From Streptomyces sp. MMG1121 (GTDB taxonomy: Bacteria > Actinomycetota > Actinomycetes > Streptomycetales > Streptomycetaceae): 64,000 nucleotides of DNA. Where the stretch lies: assembly GCF_001280015.1 (NCBI RefSeq), contig NZ_LGDV01000191.1:72160-136159 (forward strand). Reading direction: 5' to 3'. This document shows, one piece after another, positions 23,317 through 33,613 of this stretch. Position 1 is the stretch's first letter; each line of letters starts with the position of its first letter. A program made the translations under genes and the position numbers. The notes below the pieces were generated by a model. That model worked only from the letters and a program-made list of their open reading frames with translations, was not told where the DNA came from and searched no databases.

Positions 23317-24372
23317 GTGACCCCCGTCGAGTTGTCCCGCACCGTGCTGCACGCGGTGCGTCGTGCCGTCGACGACGGGGAGCTGAGCGTGACCGTGCCC
23401 GAGCGGGCCGTGGTGACCGAGCCGGGGCCCGGAGGGTGTGGGGACTACGCCACCACCATCGCCCTGCAGCTCGCCCGGCCGGCCGGGCAGCCGCCGCTGC
23501 GGGTCGCCGAGATCCTGCTGCCCCGGCTCGCCGGCGCCGACGGCATTCGTGAGGTCGTCGTCACCGGGCCCGGATTCCTCAACATCAGCCTTGCCGAGCA
23601 GGCCGACCTCGTCACCGCCGTGGTCCGCGAGATCCGGGCCCGTGGTGCGGCGTACGGGCACGGCGACGCCCTCGCCGGGCAGGTCGTCGTGCTGCGCGTG
23701 CCGTACGAGGTGCGGGCCGAGGTCGTCGCCGACGCGGTCGTACGGATCGTCGCCGCGCAGGGCGGGCGGGCCGTCGTGGAGCACGCCGAGCCCGTCAATG
23801 TGCGGCCCGTGCCCGCGCCGGAGGACCCCGCCCCGCTCGGGCCCGACGCCGCCCGGTGGGCCCTGCTGCACCCCGCCCCGCACGACCGACCCCGGATCAC
23901 CGCCGACCACCTCGTCCAGCGGGAGGCCAACCCCCTCTTCCGTGTCCGGTACGCCCACGCCCGCGTCCGCTCCGTCAGCCGCAACGCCGTCCGTCTCGGC
24001 TTCAGCGCCGAACCCGGCCCGCTCGACCCTGACAGCGGCACCCCCACCGGCCCCGCCACCGCGCAGACCGGCTCCACCACCGGCCTCGCCACCAGCAACG
24101 AAGCCGCCGCCGTCCGCGACCTCCTCACCCCCCTCGCCGACCACCCCCGTATCCTCGCCGCGGCCGCAACCCACCGTGCCCCGGACCGGCTTGCCCGTCA
24201 TCTCGTCACCGTCGCCGATGCCGTGCTGCCGTTTCTGCCCTTCGTGCTGCCCTGTGGTGAGGAGAAACCCTCGGCCGCCCACCGTGCCCGGCTCGCGCTC
24301 GCCGAAGCCGCCGGGACGGTGCTGGCCGGCGGCCTGTCCCTGCTCGGCATCGACGCACCCGAACATCTCTGA
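23317..24372 (+). CDS. nrtL: ArgRS-related anticodon-binding protein
   Basis: GTG 23317 follows a -10-like TACGCT by a few bases, so it is probably leaderless; 351 residues. The N-terminus resembles the ArgRS additional domain (GDYATTIALQLAR, VVVTGPGFLNISL). Later come ANPLFRVRYAHARVRS and a DALR-type helical domain (AVRDLLTPLADHPRILAAAA), both as in arginyl-tRNA synthetase. The HIGH and KMSKS catalytic core is absent. It therefore looks like an ArgRS paralogue reduced to tRNA-binding parts. It stands between tRNA-Arg and lysA, where Streptomyces genomes carry nrtL. Its function is not known to me. Confidence 0.85.
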   Translation: MTPVELSRTVLHAVRRAVDDGELSVTVPERAVVTEPGPGGCGDYATTIALQLARPAGQPPLRVAEILLPRLAGADGIREVVVTGPGFLNISLAEQADLVTAVVREIRARGAAYGHGDALAGQVVVLRVPYEVRAEVVADAVVRIVAAQGGRAVVEHAEPVNVRPVPAPEDPAPLGPDAARWALLHPAPHDRPRITADHLVQREANPLFRVRYAHARVRSVSRNAVRLGFSAEPGPLDPDSGTPTGPATAQTGSTTGLATSNEAAAVRDLLTPLADHPRILAAAATHRAPDRLARHLVTVADAVLPFLPFVLPCGEEKPSAAHRARLALAEAAGTVLAGGLSLLGIDAPEHL

Positions 24373-24427
24373 GGCCCTTCGCGAGAGAAGTCCCTGAGAG
24401 AGACGAGAGAGTCTGAGAGTCACCGTC

Positions 24428-25819
24428 ATGAGCCGTTCCGCCCACCCCGCCGGGCCCCGTCACGCCGACGTCCTGTCCGAGGGGCACTACTCCGCGCCGC
24501 CCGCCGATCTCAACGTCCTCGACCCCAAGGTGTGGGCCCAGACCGTCGTGCGCGACGCCGACGGGGTCGTCACCGTCGGCGGCGTCGACGTCAACCGGCT
24601 CGCCGAGGAGTTCGGCACGCCCGCCTACCTCCTCGACGAGGCCGACTTCCGGGCCCGGGCGCGCGCCTGGCGTACCGCCTTCGGGCCCGGCGCCGACGTG
24701 TTCTACGCGGGCAAGGCGTTCCTCTCGCGTGCCGTCGTGCGCTGGCTGGAGGAGGAGGGGCTGAACCTGGACGTGTGCTCCGGCGGCGAGCTGGCCACCG
24801 CCCTGTCCGCCGGTATGCCCGCCGAGCGCATCGCCTTCCACGGCAACAACAAGTCCACCGGCGAGATCCGCCGCGCCGTCGAGGCCGGGGTCGGGAGGAT
24901 CGTTCTCGACTCCTTCCAGGAGATCGTGCGGGTCGCCCATGCGGCGCGGGAACTCGGCAGGCGGCAGCGCGTGCAGATCCGTATCACCGTCGGCGTCGAG
25001 GCTCATACGCACGAGTTCATCGCCACCGCCCACGAGGACCAGAAGTTCGGGATTCCGCTCGCCGGCGGGCAGGCCGCCGAGGCCGTGCGGCGGGCCCTTC
25101 AGCTCGACGGGCTCGAGCTGATCGGGATCCACTCCCACATCGGGTCGCAGATCTTCGACATGTCGGGCTTCGAGGTGGCCGCCCACCGCGTGGTCGGGCT
25201 GCTCAAGGACATCCGGGACGAGCACGGGGTCGAGCTGCCCGAGATCGACCTCGGGGGCGGCCTCGGGATCGCGTACACCAGCGACGACGACCCCCGTGAG
25301 CCGCACGAGATCGCCAAGGCGCTGACCGAGATCGTCAGCCGGGAGTGCGAGGCCGCCCGGCTGCGGACCCCCCGGATCTCCGTCGAGCCGGGGCGGGCCA
25401 TCGTCGGGCCGACCGCCTTCACGCTCTACGAGGTCGGCACGGTCAAGCCGCTCGACGGGCTGCGGACGTACGTCTCCGTCGACGGCGGTATGTCCGACAA
25501 CATCCGTACCGCGCTGTACGACGCCGAGTACAGCGTCGCTCTCGTCTCCCGCGTCTCCGACGCCGAGCCCATGCTCGCCCGTGTGGTCGGCAAGCACTGC
25601 GAGAGCGGGGACATCGTGGTCAAGGACGCGTTCCTGCCCGCGGACCTGGCGCCGGGCGATCTCATCGCCGTACCGGCCACCGGTGCGTACTGCCGGTCCA
25701 TGGCCAGCAACTACAACCATGTGCTCCGGCCGCCCGTCGTCGCCGTGAAGGACGGCGAGGCCCGGGTGATCGTCCGGCGCGAGACGGAGGAGGACCTCCT
25801 GCGTCTCGACGTCGGCTAG
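24428..25819 (+). CDS. lysA: Diaminopimelate decarboxylase
   Basis: ATG 24428 gives 463 residues, the usual length in Streptomyces. It is a fold-III PLP enzyme: Lys in [12 protein letters not shown] (about residue 97) binds the cofactor, with [28 protein letters not shown] and the C-terminal [10 protein letters not shown] ... GAYCRSM. It converts meso-diaminopimelate to lysine, the last step of that pathway. It lies 55 bases after nrtL and heads the aspartate-family gene group. Confidence 0.96.
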   Translation: MSRSAHPAGPRHADVLSEGHYSAPPADLNVLDPKVWAQTVVRDADGVVTVGGVDVNRLAEEFGTPAYLLDEADFRARARAWRTAFGPGADVFYAGKAFLSRAVVRWLEEEGLNLDVCSGGELATALSAGMPAERIAFHGNNKSTGEIRRAVEAGVGRIVLDSFQEIVRVAHAARELGRRQRVQIRITVGVEAHTHEFIATAHEDQKFGIPLAGGQAAEAVRRALQLDGLELIGIHSHIGSQIFDMSGFEVAAHRVVGLLKDIRDEHGVELPEIDLGGGLGIAYTSDDDPREPHEIAKALTEIVSRECEAARLRTPRISVEPGRAIVGPTAFTLYEVGTVKPLDGLRTYVSVDGGMSDNIRTALYDAEYSVALVSRVSDAEPMLARVVGKHCESGDIVVKDAFLPADLAPGDLIAVPATGAYCRSMASNYNHVLRPPVVAVKDGEARVIVRRETEEDLLRLDVG

Positions 25820-25963
25820 GCCCGGCGACAGGGCTGGAAGATCTCCGGTCTGCCCGGCCCGTACAAATGAAATTCATGTCTCACGATCCGGACCAAGGGT
25901 AGAAACTCCCGTCCGGTGAGTGAGACTGGTCCAACCGTAGACGGTATGAGGAAACGAGGTCGG

Positions 25964-27256
25964 ATGATGCGTACGCGTCCGCTGAAGGTGGCGCTGCTGG
26001 GCTGTGGGGTTGTCGGCTCAGAGGTGGCGCGCATCATGACGACGCACGCCGACGACCTGGCCCAGAGGATCGGCGCCCCGGTGGAACTCGCGGGCGTCGC
26101 CGTGCGCCGGCCCTCCAAGGTCCGTGAGGGCATCGACCCGGCGCTCGTCACCACCGACGCCACCGCCCTGGTCAAACGCGGGGACATCGACGTCGTGGTG
26201 GAGGTCATCGGGGGTATCGAGCCCGCCCGGTCCCTCATCACCGCCGCCCTCGAGCACGGCGCCTCGGTCGTCTCGGCCAACAAGGCCCTGCTCGCCCAGG
26301 ACGGGGCCGCCCTGCACGCCGCCGCCGAGGAGCACGGCCGGGACCTGTACTACGAGGCCGCCGTCGCCGGCGCCATCCCGCTGATCCGCCCGCTGCGCGA
26401 GTCCCTCGCCGGCGACAAGGTCAACCGCGTGCTCGGCATCGTCAACGGCACGACCAACTTCATCCTCGACAAGATGGACAACACCGGCGCCGGGTATCAG
26501 GAGGCGCTCGACGAGGCCACCGCCCTCGGGTATGCCGAGGCCGACCCGACCGCCGACGTCGAGGGCTTCGACGCCGCTGCCAAGGCCGCCATCCTCGCCG
26601 GTATCGCCTTCCACACGCGCGTGCGTCTCGACGACGTCTACCGCGAGGGCATGACCGAGGTCACCGCCGCCGACTTCCGCTCGGCGAAGGAGATGGGCTG
26701 CACCATCAAGCTGCTCGCCATCTGTGAGCGGGCCGCGGACGGGGCGTCCGTGACGGCGCGCGTGCACCCCGCCATGATTCCGCTGACCCACCCGCTCGCC
26801 TCCGTGCGCGGCGCGTACAACGCCGTCTTCGTGGAGAGCGACGCCGCGGGCCAGCTCATGTTCTACGGCCCCGGCGCCGGCGGTTCCCCCACCGCCTCCG
26901 CCGTGCTCGGCGACCTCGTCGCCGTCTGCCGTAACCGGCTCAACGGTGCAACGGGGCCCGGTGAGTCGGCGTATGCCGCCCTGCCCGTCTCGCCCATGGG
27001 CGAGGTCGTCACGCGCTACCACATCAGCCTTGACGTCGCGGACAAACCGGGCGTGCTCGCCCAGGTCGCGACCGTGTTCGCCGAGCACGGCGTTTCGATC
27101 GACACGGTTCGGCAGCAGGGCAAGGACGGCGAGGCCTCCCTCGTCGTCGTCACCCACCGTGCCTCCGACGCCTCCCTGTCCGGGACCGTCGAGGCGCTGC
27201 GCAAGCTCGACACCGTGCGGGGTGTCGCCAGCATCATGCGGGTTGAAGGAGAGTAA
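25964..27256 (+). CDS. hom: Homoserine dehydrogenase
   Basis: The frame is open from 25916, but ATG 25964 (MMRTRPLKVALLGCG) has a suitable ribosome site and the normal family start; 430 residues. The NAD(P) motif GCGVVGSEV lies near residues 13-21. The catalytic region includes GIVNGTTNFIL and EGFDAAAKAAILAG. The final 85 residues form an ACT domain (SLDVADKPGVLAQVATVFAE), the site of threonine feedback. It reduces aspartate semialdehyde to homoserine. thrC follows six bases later. Confidence 0.96.
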   Translation: MMRTRPLKVALLGCGVVGSEVARIMTTHADDLAQRIGAPVELAGVAVRRPSKVREGIDPALVTTDATALVKRGDIDVVVEVIGGIEPARSLITAALEHGASVVSANKALLAQDGAALHAAAEEHGRDLYYEAAVAGAIPLIRPLRESLAGDKVNRVLGIVNGTTNFILDKMDNTGAGYQEALDEATALGYAEADPTADVEGFDAAAKAAILAGIAFHTRVRLDDVYREGMTEVTAADFRSAKEMGCTIKLLAICERAADGASVTARVHPAMIPLTHPLASVRGAYNAVFVESDAAGQLMFYGPGAGGSPTASAVLGDLVAVCRNRLNGATGPGESAYAALPVSPMGEVVTRYHISLDVADKPGVLAQVATVFAEHGVSIDTVRQQGKDGEASLVVVTHRASDASLSGTVEALRKLDTVRGVASIMRVEGE

Positions 27257-27262
27257 CCAGCA

Positions 27263-28321
27263 ATGACCCACCAGTGGCGCGGAATCATCGAGGAGTACCG
27301 GGACAGGCTGCCGGTATCCGACACCACGCCGGTCGTGACGCTCCGCGAGGGTGGCACGCCCCTCGTGCCCGCGCAGGTGCTCTCCGAGCGCACGGGCTGT
27401 GAGGTCCACCTGAAGGTCGAGGGGGCCAACCCCACCGGCTCCTTCAAGGACCGCGGCATGACCATGGCCATCAGCAAGGCCAAGGAGGAGGGGGCGAAGG
27501 CCGTCATCTGCGCCTCCACGGGCAACACCTCCGCCTCGGCCGCCGCCTACGCGGTGCGTGCGGGCATGGTGTCGGCCGTCCTCGTGCCGCAGGGCAAGAT
27601 CGCCCTCGGCAAGATGGGCCAGGCCCTCGTGCACGGCGCGAAGATCCTCCAGGTCGACGGCAACTTCGACGACTGCCTCACCCTCGCTCGCGCGCTGAGC
27701 GAGAACTACCCGGTGGCGCTGGTCAATTCGGTCAACCCGGTGCGGATCGAGGGCCAGAAGACGGCCGCCTTCGAGATCGTGGACATGCTCGGCGACGCGC
27801 CCGACATCCACGTCCTCCCGGTCGGCAACGCGGGCAACATCACGGCCTACTGGAAGGGCTACCGGGAGTACGCCGCCGACGGCGTCGCCACGAAGACCCC
27901 CCGGATGTGGGGCTTCCAGGCCTCCGGCAGCGCCCCGATCGTGCGCGGCGAGGTCGTCAAGGACCCCTCGACCATCGCCACCGCCATCCGGATCGGCAAC
28001 CCGGCCTCCTGGCAGTACGCGCTGGCGGCCCGCGACGAGTCCGGCGGTGCCATCGACGAGGTGACGGACCGTGAAATCCTGCGCGCCTACCGGCTGTTGG
28101 CCGCGCAGGAGGGCGTCTTCGTGGAGCCAGCCTCCGCCGCTTCCGTGGCCGGTCTGCTGAAGGCCGCCGAGCAGGGCAAGGTCGACCCGGGCCAGCGGAT
28201 CGTGTGCACCGTCACCGGCAACGGTCTGAAGGACCCCGACTGGGCCGTCGCCGGCGCTCCGCAGCCGGTCACCGTCCCGGTCGACGCGGCCACCGCCGCC
28301 GAGCGCCTCGGCCTCGCCTGA
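27263..28321 (+). CDS. thrC: Threonine synthase
   Basis: ATG 27263 follows ribosome site GGAGAG; 352 residues. The PLP lysine is in [13 protein letters not shown] (about residue 58), followed by [16 protein letters not shown] and the phosphate-binding VGNAGNI. It converts O-phosphohomoserine to threonine. It is in one transcription unit with hom; thrB lies downstream after a 297-base gap with a hairpin. Confidence 0.96.
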   Translation: MTHQWRGIIEEYRDRLPVSDTTPVVTLREGGTPLVPAQVLSERTGCEVHLKVEGANPTGSFKDRGMTMAISKAKEEGAKAVICASTGNTSASAAAYAVRAGMVSAVLVPQGKIALGKMGQALVHGAKILQVDGNFDDCLTLARALSENYPVALVNSVNPVRIEGQKTAAFEIVDMLGDAPDIHVLPVGNAGNITAYWKGYREYAADGVATKTPRMWGFQASGSAPIVRGEVVKDPSTIATAIRIGNPASWQYALAARDESGGAIDEVTDREILRAYRLLAAQEGVFVEPASAASVAGLLKAAEQGKVDPGQRIVCTVTGNGLKDPDWAVAGAPQPVTVPVDAATAAERLGLA

Positions 28322-28364
28322 GCGCCCGACAGCGCCCGACCCCGCACCCCGGGAAACCCCTGAC

Positions 28365-28414
28365 AGGGTGCACAGGGGGCTTACGACACGCATCGTGCGC
28401 CTCCTGTGCGCCCT
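28365..28414 (+). terminator. Long-loop hairpin between thrC and thrB
   Basis: A 12-bp stem with one G-U pair (agggtgcacagg / cctgtgcgccct) and a 26-base loop, no T-run. It may end the hom-thrC message or modulate read-through into thrB. The rest of the gap to 28618 probably holds a thrB promoter, but I cannot define one. Confidence 0.45.
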
Positions 28415-28618
28415 ATGTCGCCACAGAACCTTCCTTCGATAGGCTGTACTGAACCCGCCCACCGCATATGCCCTGGCGTGTGGCACGGGGCCGCGCCGTC
28501 TTTGCGGCCCGACGGGTCTTCGTACGTCATCGGATGTCCACCGAATTTCGGTCGAATGTCCATCGAGTCCATCGAGCGTCATTCGACCGTCACGCAGCTC
28601 AAGGAGAGTCAACGAGCG

Positions 28619-29548
28619 ATGGCCGGTCCAGCGTTCCGCGCCGCCGCCGTCCGGGTGCGCGTTCCCGCCACCAGCGCCAATCTCGGCCCGGGCTTCGACG
28701 CCCTCGGCCTCGCGCTGGGGCTCTACGACGACGTCGTCGTCCGGGTGGCCGACTCCGGGCTGCACATCGACATCGCGGGCGAGGGCAGTGAGACCCTCCC
28801 GCGCGACGAGAGCCACCTTCTGGTCCGCTCCCTGCGCACCGCCTTCGATCTGCTGGGCGGACAGCCCCGTGGCCTGGAGATCGTCTGCGCCAACCGCATT
28901 CCGCACGGCCGGGGCCTGGGTTCCTCCTCCGCCGCCATCTGCGCCGGCATCGTCGCCGCCCGCGCCGTGACCATAGGCGGCGAGGCCCGTCTGGACGACG
29001 CCGCGCTGCTGGAACTGGCCACCGAGATCGAGGGTCATCCGGACAATGTGGCCGCCTGTCTGCTCGGCGGTTTCACCCTGTCCTGGATGGAGTCCGGCGC
29101 CGCCCGTGCCATCAGGATGGAGCCGAACGATTCCATCGTTCCGGTGGTTTTCGTGCCCGGAAAGCCGGTCCTGACCGAGACCGCGCGCGGCCTGCTCCCG
29201 CGCACCGTGCCGCACGTGGACGCCGCCACCAACGCGGGCCGCGCCGCCCTGCTCGTCGAGGCCCTCACCCGGCGCCCCGAGCTGCTGCTGCCCGCCACCG
29301 AGGACCGCCTTCACCAGGAGTACCGTGCCCCGGCCATGCCCGAGAGCATCGCGCTGGTGGAGCGGCTGCGCGCCGACGGCATCCCGGCCGTCATCTCGGG
29401 CGCCGGACCCACCGTCATGGCCCTCGCCGACGCCGGCACCGCCGACAAGGTCGAGGCCCTGGCCGGCACCGACTGGGCCGCCAACCGGCTGAGCCTGGAC
29501 ATGCAGGGCGCGAGCGTGCTGCCGCTCGCGACCTCCGGTGTTGATTAA
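28619..29548 (+). CDS. thrB: Homoserine kinase
   Basis: ATG 28619, with ribosome site AAGGAG, gives 309 residues. This is a GHMP kinase: RVPATSANLGPGFDALGLAL at the start, ATP loop PHGRGLGSSSAAICAG (about 98-113), and ISGAGPTVMALA near the end. It phosphorylates homoserine for threonine synthase. The frame is open upstream but that part has no ribosome site or similarity. Confidence 0.95.
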   Translation: MAGPAFRAAAVRVRVPATSANLGPGFDALGLALGLYDDVVVRVADSGLHIDIAGEGSETLPRDESHLLVRSLRTAFDLLGGQPRGLEIVCANRIPHGRGLGSSSAAICAGIVAARAVTIGGEARLDDAALLELATEIEGHPDNVAACLLGGFTLSWMESGAARAIRMEPNDSIVPVVFVPGKPVLTETARGLLPRTVPHVDAATNAGRAALLVEALTRRPELLLPATEDRLHQEYRAPAMPESIALVERLRADGIPAVISGAGPTVMALADAGTADKVEALAGTDWAANRLSLDMQGASVLPLATSGVD

Positions 29549-29956
29549 CTGCACACGGTTGCCGGATTTGGAGAGGGGGAATGTTTGTTGGATCCGGTAG
29601 TGTTAATCTCAAGTCTGCACCCGACCCCACCATGGCGAGGTGCCTCGTGTCCCCGTCCGGGACAGACATTCTTCCGGGAGCCTCCCACGCCACTCCGTGT
29701 CCCTTGCGCCGTACATGGGCAGTACGACGTACGCGGGCATTGAGCCGGCCGCCGGGCACGCTCCGGAATTGGTGCTACCACGCCAAGTGACACTGGGTGC
29801 CACGGCACGCGGAAGCGCCATCACCAGCAAATTCTCTTCCGCCGCTTTGGCGGACCACCGCCCCGGCGCGGTTCACAGAAGACAGGACCGTAGCCGGACA
29901 GCACAACCGGTCGCCGAGCCAGACAGGCCGACGTCCGCTCCAGGGAAGGACCCTTC
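29549..29956 (+). promoter_or_regulatory. Long untranslated leader/promoter region of rho
   Basis: 408 bases without a credible gene between thrB and rho. No ribosome site other than the one for rho is convincing. The local composition is less GC-rich around 29570-29620, which would suit a promoter. Rho genes commonly have autoregulated leaders, so control may occur here, but I see no defined structure to name. Confidence 0.4.
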
Positions 29957-31966
29957 GTGAGCGACACCACCGATCTGATGGGCGCACGTGTCGAGGAGAC
30001 CGCTGCCGCGCCCGCCACGGACGCCTCCGCGCCTGCCACCGGTGCCGGCTCCCGGCGGCGCCGTGGTACCGGCCTCGAGGGCATGGTGCTGGCCGAGCTG
30101 CAGCAGGTCGCCTCGGGCCTCGGCATCAGGGGCACAGCGCGGATGCGCAAGAGCCAGCTGATCGAGGTCATCAAGGAGGCGCAGGCCACCGGGGGCGCCG
30201 CCCCCAAGGCCGAGGCCGCCACCGAGACCAAGCCCAAGCGCCGCGCCACCTCCAAGGCCCGTACGGGTGAGGCCGCCGACGGCGAGAAGAAGGCCGAAGC
30301 CCCCGCCGAGAAGGCCGTGGCCCAGCAGCAGATCGAGATCCCCGGCCAGCCGGCCAGCGACGACGCCCCCACCGAGCGCCGTCGCCGCCGTGCCACCGCC
30401 GAGGCCGGCGCTCCCGCCGCGAGCAGCGCCGAGACGGTCGCCGCCGAGGCGAAGAGCGAGGCCAAGGCCGAAGCGCCGGCCCAGCAGCCGCAGCAGCAGG
30501 GTGACGCCAAGGGCGACGCCGGTGACGGCGAGGGCCGGGGTCGCCGCGACCGCCGTGAGCGAGGCCGCGACCGCGACCGCCGTGGCAAGGGCGACGACCA
30601 GCAGGGCCAGGGCGGCGGCCGGCAGGACCGCCAGGACCGTCAGGACCGGCAGGACCGTCAGGGTCAGCAGCAGGGCGGCGGCCGTCAGGACCGGCAGGAC
30701 CGCGGTCAGCAGCAGCAGGACGACGACGACTTCGAGGGCGGCCGTCGTGGCCGTCGCGGCCGCTACCGCGACCGCCGTGGCCGTCGTGGCCGCGACGAGA
30801 TCGCCGAGCCGCAGCTCGCCGAGGACGACGTCCTGATCCCCGTCGCGGGCATCCTGGACATCCTCGACAACTACGCCTTCATCCGGACGTCCGGCTACCT
30901 CCCGGGTCCGAACGACGTCTACGTCTCCCTCGCCCAGGTCCGCAAGAACGGCCTGCGCAAGGGTGACCACGTCACCGGTGCGGTCCGCCAGCCGAAGGAG
31001 GGTGAGCGCCGCGAGAAGTTCAACGCGCTGGTCCGCCTCGACTCCGTCAACGGCATGGCGCCCGAACACGGCCGTGGCCGCCCGGAGTTCAACAAGCTGA
31101 CCCCGCTCTACCCGCAGGACCGCCTCCGCCTGGAGACGGACCCGGGCGTGCTGACCACCCGCATCATCGACCTCGTGTCGCCGATCGGTAAGGGCCAGCG
31201 CGGCCTGATCGTGGCCCCGCCGAAGACCGGCAAGACCATGATCATGCAGGCGATCGCCAACGCGATCACCCACAACAACCCCGAGTGCCACCTGATGGTC
31301 GTCCTGGTCGACGAGCGTCCGGAAGAGGTCACCGACATGCAGCGCTCGGTCAAGGGCGAGGTCATCTCCTCGACCTTCGACCGTCCGGCCGAGGACCACA
31401 CCACGGTCGCCGAGCTGGCCATCGAGCGCGCCAAGCGTCTGGTGGAGCTGGGCCACGACGTGGTCGTGCTGCTCGACTCGATCACCCGCCTGGGCCGTGC
31501 GTACAACCTGGCCGCCCCGGCCTCCGGCCGCATCCTGTCCGGTGGTGTCGACTCGACCGCGCTCTACCCGCCGAAGCGCTTCTTCGGTGCGGCCCGCAAC
31601 ATCGAGGACGGCGGCTCGCTGACCATCCTCGCCACCGCCCTGGTGGACACCGGGTCCCGCATGGACGAGGTGATCTTCGAGGAGTTCAAGGGCACGGGCA
31701 ACGCCGAGCTCAAGCTCGACCGCAAGCTCGCCGACAAGCGCATCTTCCCGGCGGTGGACGTCGACGCGTCCGGTACGCGTAAGGAAGAGATCCTGCTCGC
31801 CCCCGACGAGCTCGCCATCGTCTGGAAGCTGCGTCGGGTGCTGCACGCCCTCGACCAGCAGCAGGCGGTCGAACTGCTCCTCGACAAGATGAAGCAGACG
31901 AAGTCGAACGCGGAGTTCCTGATGCAGATTCAGAAGACGACGCCGACGCCGGGCAACGGCGACTGA
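29957..31966 (+). CDS. rho: Transcription termination factor Rho
   Basis: GTG 29957, with ribosome site AAGGA, gives 669 residues, about 250 more than E. coli Rho. The extra sequence is an N-terminal disordered region (residues about 60-285) rich in Ala, Glu, Arg, Asp and Gln, with QDR tandem repeats near residues 222-236. The cold-shock RNA-binding domain follows (VAGILDILDNYAFIRTSG), then Walker A APPKTGKT (about 421-428), Walker B VVVLLDSITRLGRAYN and the R-loop region. It is a hexameric RNA helicase that ends transcription. Long insertions of this kind are usual in high-GC actinobacteria. Confidence 0.96.
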   Translation: MSDTTDLMGARVEETAAAPATDASAPATGAGSRRRRGTGLEGMVLAELQQVASGLGIRGTARMRKSQLIEVIKEAQATGGAAPKAEAATETKPKRRATSKARTGEAADGEKKAEAPAEKAVAQQQIEIPGQPASDDAPTERRRRRATAEAGAPAASSAETVAAEAKSEAKAEAPAQQPQQQGDAKGDAGDGEGRGRRDRRERGRDRDRRGKGDDQQGQGGGRQDRQDRQDRQDRQGQQQGGGRQDRQDRGQQQQDDDDFEGGRRGRRGRYRDRRGRRGRDEIAEPQLAEDDVLIPVAGILDILDNYAFIRTSGYLPGPNDVYVSLAQVRKNGLRKGDHVTGAVRQPKEGERREKFNALVRLDSVNGMAPEHGRGRPEFNKLTPLYPQDRLRLETDPGVLTTRIIDLVSPIGKGQRGLIVAPPKTGKTMIMQAIANAITHNNPECHLMVVLVDERPEEVTDMQRSVKGEVISSTFDRPAEDHTTVAELAIERAKRLVELGHDVVVLLDSITRLGRAYNLAAPASGRILSGGVDSTALYPPKRFFGAARNIEDGGSLTILATALVDTGSRMDEVIFEEFKGTGNAELKLDRKLADKRIFPAVDVDASGTRKEEILLAPDELAIVWKLRRVLHALDQQQAVELLLDKMKQTKSNAEFLMQIQKTTPTPGNGD

Positions 31967-31980
31967 CGGCAAGCGAGTTC

Positions 31981-32018
31981 GGGCCGCCCCCTGTCACTTC
32001 GGTGACAGGGGGCGGCCC
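31981..32018 (+). terminator. Terminator after rho
   Basis: A perfect 17-bp stem (gggccgccccctgtcac / gtgacagggggcggccc) closed by a TTCG tetraloop, with TTT following, 14 bases after the rho stop. The remaining bases to 32331 probably contain the promoter of the next gene. Confidence 0.85.
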
Positions 32019-32331
32019 TTTGGGTGCCGGGGTACCCGGGGTGCATGGACAAGGCACCGGAAAGCCGCAAGCGAGATCTTTGCCACAAGCGCTTCCATGG
32101 GCTGCGGTTTCCACGCTTACGACATCCGGAGCCGAAGCCCCAGGTCAGCGGGAATCTCCCGCCCCCGTGCGACTACACAGCGTGCCCATAGTCGCACGCG
32201 GTGGACACGCAGCGTTGTGCAACTCTTTCCCGAGTTTCTCCGTCTGACCGTACGGAGCGACGATGGAGCGGTGAGGACGCCGCCCGACCCTGAAAGCAGG
32301 GGGTACCAGACCGACGAGACCTAGGAGCGAT

Positions 32332-33462
32332 GTGTCCGCCGAGAGCACGCCGGAGCCCGTCATACCGGAGCCGGACGGGGCAGGTCCCCGCCGGGGCAAG
32401 GGACGCCGCCGCAAGGCCCGCAGCAAGGGCCGCAAGGCGCTGCTCGTCACAGCCTGGACCGCCGCGGGGGTGGTCGTCCTGGGCGGCGCCGGTGTCGGGT
32501 ACGTGTACTTCAAGCTCAACGGCAACCTCAAGAGCCTCGACATCAACCAGGCCCTCGGCGCCGACCGGCCCACGAAGATCGACAACGGCTCCGAGAACAT
32601 CCTCGTCCTCGGCTCGGACAGCCGCTCCGGCTCGAACAAGAAGCTCGGCGGCGGCACCGACGACGGCAGCGCCCGCTCCGACACGGCGATGATCGTCCAC
32701 GTCTACGAGGGCCACAAGAAGGCCAGCGTGGTCTCCGTCCCCCGGGACACCCTGGTCGACCGCCCCGCGTGCAGGGACACGAACGGCACCATGCACCAGG
32801 CCGCGTCCGGCGTCATGTTCAACGAGTCCTACGGCACAGGCGGCGCCGCCTGTGCCGTGAAGACCGTCGAGTCGATCACCGGCATCCGCATGGACCACTA
32901 TCTGGAGGTCGACTTCGCGGGCTTCCAGAAGCTCGTGGACGACCTCGGCGGCGTCCCGGTCACGACGACCAGGAACATCGACGACCCGAACAGCCACCTG
33001 ACCCTCCAGGCCGGCACGCACACCCTGAACGGTCAGCAGGCGCTCGGCCTGGTCCGCACCCGGCACGGCGTCGGCGACGGCTCCGACCTGGGCCGCATCC
33101 AGCTCCAGCAGGCCTTCGTCAAGGCCCTGATCAACCAGGTCAAGCACATCGGCGTCTTCACCAACCCGACGAAGCTGTACGACCTCGCCGACACCGCCAC
33201 CAAGACCGTCACCACCGACTCCGACCTCGGCTCGGTCAACGCCCTGACGGACTTCGCGGACGGCCTCAAGGGCATCGGCGCCAAGAACATGACCATGGTC
33301 ACCATGCCGGTGCAGTACGACCCGGCCAACCCCAACCGGGTGATCATGGAAACCGGCAAGGCCCGGCTGGTCTGGGACGCGCTGAAGAACGACCGCCCGA
33401 TCCCGAGGTCGGCCACGGAGGGAACGGCCGCGGGAGAGGCCAAGGGCGTGGTGAGCGGCTGA
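32332..33462 (+). CDS. LytR-CpsA-Psr (LCP) family cell-wall glycopolymer ligase
   Basis: GTG 32332, behind ribosome site AGGAG, gives 376 residues. A basic cytoplasmic start (RRGKGRRRKARSKGRK) leads into one membrane helix (residues about 37-60). The extracellular LCP domain shows NILVLGSDSRSG, SDTAMIVHVYE, VVSVPRDTLVD and GLVRTRHG, which supply the Arg and Asp residues that bind the polyprenyl pyrophosphate. LCP enzymes attach teichoic acid-like polymers to peptidoglycan. The WecA/TagO-like gene at 38824 could make the lipid-linked start of such a polymer. Confidence 0.92.
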   Translation: MSAESTPEPVIPEPDGAGPRRGKGRRRKARSKGRKALLVTAWTAAGVVVLGGAGVGYVYFKLNGNLKSLDINQALGADRPTKIDNGSENILVLGSDSRSGSNKKLGGGTDDGSARSDTAMIVHVYEGHKKASVVSVPRDTLVDRPACRDTNGTMHQAASGVMFNESYGTGGAACAVKTVESITGIRMDHYLEVDFAGFQKLVDDLGGVPVTTTRNIDDPNSHLTLQAGTHTLNGQQALGLVRTRHGVGDGSDLGRIQLQQAFVKALINQVKHIGVFTNPTKLYDLADTATKTVTTDSDLGSVNALTDFADGLKGIGAKNMTMVTMPVQYDPANPNRVIMETGKARLVWDALKNDRPIPRSATEGTAAGEAKGVVSG

Positions 33463-33613
33463 GGGGCGCCCCACCCGCCCCCAGGAATAGAACACCCGCA
33501 CCCCCGGTTTGGGTGGATGGCACCAGTCCTGGCAGACTGGTACGTCGGCTCCGGTTCACGCTCCCGCACCCCGCGGCGGCGACCCGGCGCCCTCCCGAAA
33601 CCTAGGAGACACC

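Noticed and set aside
26018..29554. A 1178-codon minus-strand frame over hom, thrC and thrB
   Set aside because: It is the antisense shadow of three well-identified genes; its composition (Gly, Val, His, Arg) is typical of such shadows.
30619..30710. CRISPR-like array in the tandem repeats of rho
   Set aside because: The repeats are 9-base coding units for QDR within an open reading frame, without spacers.
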